From the NCBI RefSeq assembly GCF_003057745.1, contig NZ_QBJD02000005.1, positions 186,001-250,000 of the forward strand: a stretch of DNA of 64,000 nt. The letters are read 5' to 3'. The notes beneath the pieces are model-generated. The model saw nothing but the letters and a program-made list of their open reading frames with translations, ran no database searches and was not told where the DNA came from. Below, in pieces: positions 57,774-64,000 of this stretch; position 1 is the stretch's first letter; each line of letters begins with the position of its first letter. This stretch comes from Enterobacter sp. RIT418. GTDB lineage: Bacteria; Pseudomonadota; Gammaproteobacteria; Enterobacterales; Enterobacteriaceae. Made by a program: the position numbers and the translations under genes.

Positions 57774-59823
57774 CCCCCGCGCAAGCCTGGCGGGTGTGGA
57801 TGCGGCAAACGGCCAGTGCTGGTATGAGATCCGCGCGATGACAGCCGGGCGCGTTGAAATTTTCCTTTACGACGTGATCGGCGGCTGGGGCATCACCGCC
57901 CAGCAGTTCGTCGCGGACTGCAAGGAGGCGGGAGTGTTTGACGCCAGCGCAGTGGATTTGCATATCCACAGCCCCGGTGGCGATGTGATGCAGGGCTTTG
58001 CCATCTACAACACCCTGTCCCGGTTGAAAGCGAAGGTAGATATCTGGGTGGACGGCGTGGCGGCCAGCATGGCCTCGATGATTGTCTGCCTGCCCGGCGC
58101 CACTGTACATATGCCGGAGAACGCCTGGATCATGGTTCATAAACCGTGGGGCGGCATCGCCGGGGATTCTGACGACATGCGGGACTACGCCGCCTGGCTT
58201 GATCGTAACGAAGCCCTGATGCTCAGCGCCTACATGAACAAAACCGGACTGGGGCAGGAGGAGCTGGAGGCGATGCTGAAAGCGGAGACCTGGCTTAACG
58301 GTGCAGAGGCGGTGGAAAAAGGTTTCGCCGACACGCTTGAACCTGAACTGCAGGCCGCGGCCTGTGTGAATGAAAACAAACTGAAGGATTACCAGAACAT
58401 GCCACAACAGATTAAATCCCTATTTGCGCCGCGCGCCGAAGCTCCGGTGAATCAGCCACAGCAGCCCGCTCCGGTACAGGCGAATCTTACTCCGCCAGCG
58501 ACACAGCAACCTGCGCAGCAGATGACAAACATCGATGTCGCCGCGCTGGCGCAACAGCTGCAGCAGCAGATGCAGGCGTCAAATGCCGAGCGCGTGAGCA
58601 CGGTTTCTGCTGTTTTTGAGGCGTTCCCCACTTTCGCCACGCTGAAGGCGGAGTGCCTCGCCGACTTCACCTGCAGCGCCGAGAAAGCCCGCGAAAAACT
58701 GCTGCAGGCGCTGGCGGCGGGTACCACCCCGAGCGCCGGTCCGGGGGCCATTCATCTTTTTGCCGGTAACGGTAATCTGGTCGGGGACTCCATTCGTGCA
58801 GCGGTGATGACCCGCGCGGGATATGCGCAGGCCGAGAAGGATAACGCGTACAACGGTTACACCCTGCGCGAACTGGCGCGCGCTTCCCTGGTGGATCGAG
58901 GGATCGGCATTTCCGGCCATGCGGCACCGCTGGCGATGGTCGGGCTGGCATTCACCCACAGCAGCAGCGACTTTGGCAATATCCTGATGGACGTGGCGCA
59001 CAAGGCCGCGCTGATGGGCTGGGATGAAGCCACTGAAACCTTTGACCAGTGGACCCGTAAGGGCACGCTGACCGATTTCAAAACCGCGCACCGGGCGGGG
59101 CTGGAGTCTTTTCCGACCCTGCGCAAGGTACGCGCCGGGGCAGAATATAAGTATGTCACCCTGAAAGATCGTGGTGAGCCCATCGCGCTGGCCACTTATG
59201 GTGAGCTGTTCAGCCTTGACCGCCAGACCATCATCAACGATGACATGGACATGCTTACGCGTATCCCAATGGCGATGGGCGGCGCGGCGCGCGCCACCAT
59301 CGGCGATCTGGTGTGGGCAGTGCTGACAAGCAACCCGAAAATGGCCGACGGCAAGCCGCTGTTCCACTCCGACCACGGAAACCTTATTGCTGCAGATCTT
59401 AGCATCGATGGTCTCGACAGTGCCCGCAAAGCCATGAAGTTACAGAAGTCAGGAGAGCGACACCTTAATATCCGCCCTGAATTTGTGCTGACACCTGTGG
59501 CGATTGAGTCACGTGCAAATCAGTTGATCAAATCTGCCAGCGTGCCGGGCGCTGACGTCAATAGCGGTATTGATAACCCAATCCGGAATTTCGCCACGGT
59601 ACTTTCAGAGGCGCGCCTGGATGACAGCAGCCCGACGGATTATTACCTGGCGGCAGCGAAGGGGCGCGACACCATTGAGGTGGCCTATCTTGACGGCATA
59701 GATACGCCATATCTGGAGCAACAGCAGGGCTTCACCGTTGACGGTGCCGCCTTCAAGGTGCGCATCGATGCCGGGGTAGCCGCTCTTGACCACCGTGGCA
59801 TGGTGAAAGTGACCAAAAAATAA
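57721..59823 (+). CDS. ClpP-like prohead protease fused to major capsid protein
   Basis: 700 residues from the ATG at 57721 (AAAGGAG upstream), though the frame opens at 57526 inside the portal gene. Residues about 40-250 are a ClpP/S49-type protease: HIHSPGGDV, nucleophile Ser116 (DGVAASMAS) and His140 (MVHKPWGG). A Gln/Pro-rich linker (about 275-330) is followed by a Mu gpT-like capsid domain (HAAPLAMVGLAFTHSSSDFG, SDHGNLIAADLS). The precursor must be processed to free the capsid subunit. Confidence 0.92.
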   Translation: MQRQNQTISGASRTMMINPRASLAGVDAANGQCWYEIRAMTAGRVEIFLYDVIGGWGITAQQFVADCKEAGVFDASAVDLHIHSPGGDVMQGFAIYNTLSRLKAKVDIWVDGVAASMASMIVCLPGATVHMPENAWIMVHKPWGGIAGDSDDMRDYAAWLDRNEALMLSAYMNKTGLGQEELEAMLKAETWLNGAEAVEKGFADTLEPELQAAACVNENKLKDYQNMPQQIKSLFAPRAEAPVNQPQQPAPVQANLTPPATQQPAQQMTNIDVAALAQQLQQQMQASNAERVSTVSAVFEAFPTFATLKAECLADFTCSAEKAREKLLQALAAGTTPSAGPGAIHLFAGNGNLVGDSIRAAVMTRAGYAQAEKDNAYNGYTLRELARASLVDRGIGISGHAAPLAMVGLAFTHSSSDFGNILMDVAHKAALMGWDEATETFDQWTRKGTLTDFKTAHRAGLESFPTLRKVRAGAEYKYVTLKDRGEPIALATYGELFSLDRQTIINDDMDMLTRIPMAMGGAARATIGDLVWAVLTSNPKMADGKPLFHSDHGNLIAADLSIDGLDSARKAMKLQKSGERHLNIRPEFVLTPVAIESRANQLIKSASVPGADVNSGIDNPIRNFATVLSEARLDDSSPTDYYLAAAKGRDTIEVAYLDGIDTPYLEQQQGFTVDGAAFKVRIDAGVAALDHRGMVKVTKK

Positions 59824-59825
59824 CG

Positions 59826-59847
59826 ACCGTCATCTGACGGTTTTTTT
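59826..59847 (+). terminator. Terminator after the capsid gene
   Basis: ACCGTCA/TGACGGT with a two-base loop followed by six Ts, 3 bases after the capsid stop. It would favour capsid expression over downstream genes. Confidence 0.85.
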
Positions 59848-59895
59848 ATATCCTGGGGCGGCGTGTGTCGCCCCATAGCCTTGCGGAGAATAAAG

Positions 59896-60234
59896 ATGGC
59901 GACAAATTATTATCAGGACGGTACCACGATGGACTGGAGCAATAGCACGGGTAAAGATGTGAAATCCGGCGATCCCGTGGCGGTCGGGCAGTTTATGGGC
60001 GTGGCGCACGGGGATATCCCAAATGGCGGGGAAGGTGTTCTACATACCACGGGGGTCTTTGTACTGCCAAAAGTGGCGGACGAAACCTGGCAGCGCGGCA
60101 CAAAACTTTATCTTAATGACGCCGGGCTGCTGACGGCGGTGAAACCTGCCGACGATGCGCTGGTGGTGGCGGGCACGGCGTGGATCACCAACAACCCGGG
60201 CGAAACCGAAACTCGCGTGCGTCTGGGGTTCTGA
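59896..60234 (+). CDS. DUF2190-type capsid decoration (cement) protein
   Basis: 112 residues from the ATG at 59896 (GCGGAG upstream). NYYQDGTTMDWSNSTGKDVK then SGDPVAVGQFMGVA fits the DUF2190 family, beta-rich proteins that stabilise expanded heads. Located directly after the capsid gene as lambda D is near E. Confidence 0.87.
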   Translation: MATNYYQDGTTMDWSNSTGKDVKSGDPVAVGQFMGVAHGDIPNGGEGVLHTTGVFVLPKVADETWQRGTKLYLNDAGLLTAVKPADDALVVAGTAWITNNPGETETRVRLGF

Positions 60235-60590
60235 TGAACCGCTTTCGTCAACGCCTGTTAAATGCGGATGCCCGGATCTCCCGGGCATTTGCCGAAGAGG
60301 TGCCTGCCGTACTGTCTATCGACGCTGAGGTGCGTCCTGTTACCGTGATTTTCGAGACGCCCGATGCTCCGGTTGACGTGCCCGGCGGCGGGCAAATTCA
60401 GGATCGCTCTCCGGCCTTCAGCGCGATGACCGCCGATATCGCGGGGCTTGAGAAGCACCACGGCGTGGAAATCAACGGCACGGCTTATCGTGTGACGCAC
60501 GTCGGGGCTGATGAAGAAGGCCGCACCCGCGTCACGCTGGCATATGGCGCACCGGGTAAGATGCAGCCGGACATCAATAAGTGGAGCTGA
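60234..60590 (+). CDS. Head-tail joining protein, FII-like
   Basis: 118 residues against 117 in lambda FII; starts on a TGATG overlap with the previous gene. Small beta-rich protein (GVEINGTAYRVTHVGADEEG). Assignment rests mostly on size and position. Confidence 0.65.
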   Translation: MNRFRQRLLNADARISRAFAEEVPAVLSIDAEVRPVTVIFETPDAPVDVPGGGQIQDRSPAFSAMTADIAGLEKHHGVEINGTAYRVTHVGADEEGRTRVTLAYGAPGKMQPDINKWS

Positions 60591-60591
60591 T

Positions 60592-61254
60592 ATGGCGCGT
60601 GAGTCCAGACTGCGGCGGGATTTGCCCGTCGATATCGATGTGGATGCCATCTGGCGGGTAGCTGAGCACATCGGTGCCACCCATAAGCAGTTTCGGGCAG
60701 CGTATTCTCGCGCGCTGAAACGCACCGCCGCTACCCTGCGTAAAAAAGCGATGGCAGACCTGAAGGACGGGCTGGCCCCCCGCAGCCTGGACCTTGTACG
60801 TCGACGCCTGCTTTCCTTTCGCCTCGATCGCGCCTCTCAGTCAAAGCTGGATAACTTTCGTCTCTGGTTTGGCCTGAATGCCATCAAGGTCAAAGATTTG
60901 AAAGGTCGGATTAACGGGCGGGTACGGCCTCGCCATTCCCGGCGTGATAAATCCACGGGACGGTTTATCAAGGCACGGCGCCAGGCGGACAATGCCGGGT
61001 TTACGCCAAAGGGCAGCATGCTTACCCCGCGCACATTTGAAAATGGGGAAGTGGCGCGCTCCCGACGGGAGAACAGGCGAACCGTGGTTATTCGCGATCC
61101 TGACACGCGCCGCACCCGCGAGGCGGAAGTTGATATTTATGAGCCGATGCTGAACTACATCGAAGATAACGCCTTTGCGGAGGCGATGGAGATTTTCATG
61201 CATCACTTTGAAACCGATCTGCGCGGGCGCGTGAAAGCCCGTATTTCTGTCTGA
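60592..61254 (+). CDS. Minor tail protein Z-like
   Basis: 220 residues from the ATG at 60592. Very basic. AEHIGATHKQFRAAYSRALK then RTAATLRKKAMADL resembles the GPZ family of tail completion proteins. One base after the FII-like gene. Confidence 0.75.
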   Translation: MARESRLRRDLPVDIDVDAIWRVAEHIGATHKQFRAAYSRALKRTAATLRKKAMADLKDGLAPRSLDLVRRRLLSFRLDRASQSKLDNFRLWFGLNAIKVKDLKGRINGRVRPRHSRRDKSTGRFIKARRQADNAGFTPKGSMLTPRTFENGEVARSRRENRRTVVIRDPDTRRTREAEVDIYEPMLNYIEDNAFAEAMEIFMHHFETDLRGRVKARISV

Positions 61255-61262
61255 GGTGAACC

Positions 61263-61817
61263 ATGGCTGAGCCATTACTGCTGGGCCAGTATCATGATGC
61301 CGTCACCGGCGCGCTGAAAAACATTACGTGGGTGCGCGACGCCGATGCCTATCCGGAAAAAAACGTGCCCCGTTTTACCGGGCTGACTACCCCGGCAGTG
61401 TATTTCTCTATCAACGGCTGGGAGCAGGGTGGAGGCAACGAAGGCCAGCTCAACGTGGAGCTCTCCTGCGATTTGTTCGTGGTCGTGGATGCGGCTGGCA
61501 CGGGCATCAGCAGGCCAGAAATTTTCCTGCGCACGGCGGCAGCCGATATCACGCAGTGGATTGACGGCCAGCAGTTTGGCCTGACGCATCTGCAGCCCGC
61601 CGTTTTTGTCGATGCGTCACGCGACGAGTTCGATCCGCGCATGGATGACTATCTGGTATGGCGAATTTCCTTCACTCAGTCTGCCGCCTTTGGTGCCGAT
61701 CCGTTTGCGCAGCTGAATGCCCCGTTGAAATCGGCGTGGCTCGGTAAGGCGCCGGATGTCGGTCGCGCGCACGTGGACGACTACCAGCTCATATACGAGG
61801 CCAAACCCGATGAGTGA
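61263..61817 (+). CDS. Phage tail protein of unknown family (terminator position)
   Basis: 184 residues with strands typical of tail-terminator or tail-completion proteins (AVYFSINGWEQGGGNEGQLN, LVWRISFTQSAAFGADPF). It lies between the Z-like and gpV genes, where such a protein is needed. It overlaps gpV by 8 bases. Confidence 0.6.
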   Translation: MAEPLLLGQYHDAVTGALKNITWVRDADAYPEKNVPRFTGLTTPAVYFSINGWEQGGGNEGQLNVELSCDLFVVVDAAGTGISRPEIFLRTAAADITQWIDGQQFGLTHLQPAVFVDASRDEFDPRMDDYLVWRISFTQSAAFGADPFAQLNAPLKSAWLGKAPDVGRAHVDDYQLIYEAKPDE

Positions 61818-62433
61818 TATTGAGGGCGATTTGCAGCGCCGCCTGGCGAATATCGTCCGGCGCGGCGTTATTCATTCCGTAAAACACGATGGTATCCCGA
61901 AATGCCGGGTCGATCTGGGCGACATCACCACCACCTGGCTGCCGCTCTGCCAGGGCTTTTCAGGGACGAACCGGGCAGATTCTAATCCGTATGCGGTGGG
62001 CGATGCGGTCACGGTGCTGTCGGAGGCGGGCGAGCTGAACAATGGACGGGTGTTTCCCGGCTGGAATACCGGCGGCCTGCCGGTGCCGGAGGGTAGCGAC
62101 AGCGAACATATTACCCGCTACGGCGACGGTACCGAGATCCGGTATGACCGTGCCGCGCATGCGCTGACCATCACCCTGGCGGAAGGCGGGAGCTACAAAA
62201 TCGTCGGTAAAGGTACGCTGGACGGCCCGGTGGAAATCACCGACACCCTGACCGTTCAGGGAAAAACGCAGATCAATGCCGATACGAACGTTGACGGGAA
62301 TATCGGAGCAACACAGGAAATTTCAGACGGTACCGGAAAAATGAGCGGGATCCGCGAAACCTATAACCGACATGACCATAAAGAAAATGGTGACGGCGGT
62401 GGAACCACAAATCCCCCCAATCAACAAATGTGA
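61810..62433 (+). CDS. Baseplate spike protein gpV-like
   Basis: 207 residues from the ATG at 61810. The OB-fold domain (GVIHSVKHDGIPKCRVDLGD, then WLPLCQGFSGTN) and repeats (QGKTQINADTNVDGNIGATQ) of the C-terminal triple beta-helix match P2 gpV. It indicates a contractile tail. Confidence 0.9.
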   Translation: MSDIEGDLQRRLANIVRRGVIHSVKHDGIPKCRVDLGDITTTWLPLCQGFSGTNRADSNPYAVGDAVTVLSEAGELNNGRVFPGWNTGGLPVPEGSDSEHITRYGDGTEIRYDRAAHALTITLAEGGSYKIVGKGTLDGPVEITDTLTVQGKTQINADTNVDGNIGATQEISDGTGKMSGIRETYNRHDHKENGDGGGTTNPPNQQM

Positions 62434-62454
62434 CCTGCCGCGGCAGGTTTTTTT
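62433..62454 (+). terminator. Palindromic terminator after gpV gene
   Basis: ACCTGCCGCGGCAGGT is a perfect palindrome followed by six Ts, overlapping the gpV stop by one base. Confidence 0.85.
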
Positions 62455-62471
62455 ATGCCTGGAGAAAATGA

Positions 62472-63950
62472 ATGGCGAATTTACATGGTGTAGAAACGAT
62501 CGAGCTGACATCCGGTACGGTCGCGGTCACGACGATCCAGACGGCCATTATCGGTCTGGTGGGCACCGCACCGGATGCCTCAGCTGGTAGTCCGGCAGCG
62601 GGTACCGTCGGGACGCCAATACTGGACAACGTCGTGGAGTTTACCGCGACGCTCGCCGGAAGGGCTGGCAATGTGCTGGTGGTTAACGCAGCAGCTGGCG
62701 TTCCCGATGCGGAAAATCCCGCAGAGGTGGAGACGGCTGCCGTCTGGGACGCCGCGGCTTCAACCCTGACCATCACGCTGGGCTGTGATGAAAGCGGCAA
62801 GCTAAAGGCGACCCCTGCAGACGTCGTTAATGCCGTCGGTGCGGTAGAGGATGTGAAGGTCACGGCAAAAGGTTCCGGCAGCGGAATTGTATCTCCGTTT
62901 AGCCTGCAGCTGGCCGGCGGCGAGGATGAGCCGTTCCCGCTGAATACGCCCGTTGCGATTGTGGGCACCACGATGCTGTCCCGTCTGGGGGACAAGGGCA
63001 CGCTCAAACAGGCGCTGACCGAAATTAACGACCAGCGAAACGCCCTGACGGTGGTGGTTCGCGTTGCCGAAAACGCTGATGCGCAAAATACGGAAAAGCA
63101 GCGGGCAGCGGTGCTGGCCGGGATCGGCGCGCTGTCGTCTGCCAAATCCGTGACGACGTACCAGCCCCGTATCGTGATTGCCCCGGGATTCAGCGAGGAT
63201 GATGCCGTGGGCAAGGCGCTGGAGACCGTAGCGGGCAAGCTGCGGGCGGTGGCGTATGTTGACTGCGCTGCGGGTGCCACGCTGCAGGAGGTGGTGCAGC
63301 GCCGTCAGTCCTACGGCATGCGCACCGAGCTGCTACGCCCGCGCGTGCAGGTCAGCAACGCCGATGGCCAGCTGGTCTACCGCCCATATTCTGCCTTCGC
63401 GGCGGGGCTGCGCGCCCGCATCGACTTCGAGAAGGGCTGGTGGTGGAGCAAATCCAACCAGGACATCAATAACATCCTCGGGGTGGAGCAGATCGACGAG
63501 TTCATTCTGGGGGATGAAAACTGCGACGCAAACCTGCTGAACATGCAGAACATCTCTACCATCATCCGCAGGGCCGGGTTTAAGCACTGGGGCAACCGTC
63601 TTTGCGGAACCGATACGCAGTGGCGTTTTGAATCAGTCCGCCGTACCGCTGACGTCATCGAGGACAGTATTCAGGAGACGATGCTGGAATATGTTGACCG
63701 CCCTCTGGACCGCGAGAACGCCGACGACATCATCGGCACCATCAACGCTTATATGCGCCAGCTCGTCGGGCTCGGGGCCATTTTTGGCGGCCGGGCCTGG
63801 CTGGATGAGGAGCTGAATACTGCGGAAAGCATGGCGGCGGGCGTGCTGTACATCAACTACGACTTTGGTCCGAAATCGCCGACTGAGCTTATCAGCCTGC
63901 GCGTCCGGGTGAATAACAACTATGCGCTTGAGGAGATGCTGACAGCATGA
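62472..63950 (+). CDS. Contractile tail sheath protein
   Basis: 492 residues against about 396 in P2 FI. The conserved C-terminal part (KGWWWSKSNQDINNILGVEQ, then CGTDTQWRFESVRRTADVIE and FGGRAWLDEELNTAESMAAG) is clearly a sheath. An extra beta-rich Ala/Val/Thr domain sits at about residues 45-150. The stop overlaps the next start (ATGA). Confidence 0.94.
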   Translation: MANLHGVETIELTSGTVAVTTIQTAIIGLVGTAPDASAGSPAAGTVGTPILDNVVEFTATLAGRAGNVLVVNAAAGVPDAENPAEVETAAVWDAAASTLTITLGCDESGKLKATPADVVNAVGAVEDVKVTAKGSGSGIVSPFSLQLAGGEDEPFPLNTPVAIVGTTMLSRLGDKGTLKQALTEINDQRNALTVVVRVAENADAQNTEKQRAAVLAGIGALSSAKSVTTYQPRIVIAPGFSEDDAVGKALETVAGKLRAVAYVDCAAGATLQEVVQRRQSYGMRTELLRPRVQVSNADGQLVYRPYSAFAAGLRARIDFEKGWWWSKSNQDINNILGVEQIDEFILGDENCDANLLNMQNISTIIRRAGFKHWGNRLCGTDTQWRFESVRRTADVIEDSIQETMLEYVDRPLDRENADDIIGTINAYMRQLVGLGAIFGGRAWLDEELNTAESMAAGVLYINYDFGPKSPTELISLRVRVNNNYALEEMLTA

Positions 63951-64000
63951 GCGAAAAAAACACGTTACGCGTCTGGACCTTTTTCCGGCAGGGGATCCGC
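63947..64000 (+). CDS. Start of next tail gene, probably tail tube (3' cut by window)
   Basis: ATG at 63947 overlaps the sheath stop; 18 codons are visible (MSEKNTLRVWTFFRQGIR). In contractile-tailed phages the tube gene follows the sheath. Identity is inferred from position. Confidence 0.5.
   Translation, partial: MSEKNTLRVWTFFRQGIR

Noticed and set aside
58579..59376. Minus-strand frame of 265 codons inside the capsid fusion gene
   Set aside because: Antisense to the capsid domain; no recognisable protein features.

Overview
The window is a chromosomal segment of an enterobacterium close to Enterobacter/Lelliottia. Gene order and protein sequence follow the E. coli dcm-to-leuZ region closely, but the flagellin is short, fliB is present and yedP is missing. 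It ends inside a prophage that runs off the right edge. All assignments rest on reading the sequence and on remembered family features; no database search was run.

Bases 1-6600 hold dcm (5' end cut by the window) and vsr, the permease gene yedA, yedI, yodC, the diguanylate cyclase gene dgcQ, the small RNA gene dsrA, yodD and dsrB. rcsA (6671-7294, minus) follows, with an RcsAB-box-like site upstream.

Bases 7591-27081 are the flagellar region III block: fliR-Q-P-O-N-M-L-K-J-I-H-G-F on the minus strand, fliE on plus, an interruption by yedD and amyA, then fliT-S-D on minus and fliC, fliB, fliA and fliZ on plus. Two near-consensus sigma-28 promoters drive fliD and fliC from their shared intergenic region. 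The cystine/D-cysteine genes tcyJ-dcyD-tcyL-tcyN, then sdiA, yecF, uvrY-uvrC, pgsA and the tRNA cluster glyW-cysT-leuZ complete the host part (27168-35750).

From about 35750 to the end is a temperate phage integrated at tRNA-Leu(TAA). Its control region is strikingly lambda-like: a CI-type repressor, a Cro of lambda type, three 17-bp operators on each side, and PR/PL promoters with good hexamers. The early right arm holds a YmfL-like regulator, a replication initiator gene with a five-iteron array inside it (probable origin), a PerC-like protein, an MT-A70 methylase, a LexA-type DNA-binding domain, RusA, a DUF968 protein and a Q-type antiterminator. The lysis module has two holin-like proteins, a GH19 endolysin, nested Rz/Rz1 spanins and two extra lipoproteins. 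The head module is lambda-type (Nu1-like, gpA, gpW, gpB, a ClpP-protease/capsid fusion, FII-like and Z-like proteins). It is joined to a contractile tail module (gpV spike, sheath), so the phage is a mosaic myovirus.

Two items stand out. One is a minus-strand two-gene module (46753-48034) between Q and lysis that looks like a distant, relocated RexA/RexB abortive-infection pair. The other is a structured RNA-like element of about 90-100 nt, present in three copies (48939, 49168, 52294) that bracket the lysis genes. Its end hairpins are conserved and its variable middle keeps base pairing. A partial duplication of the holin leader (48512-48668 against 49549-49640) suggests how the region was assembled.
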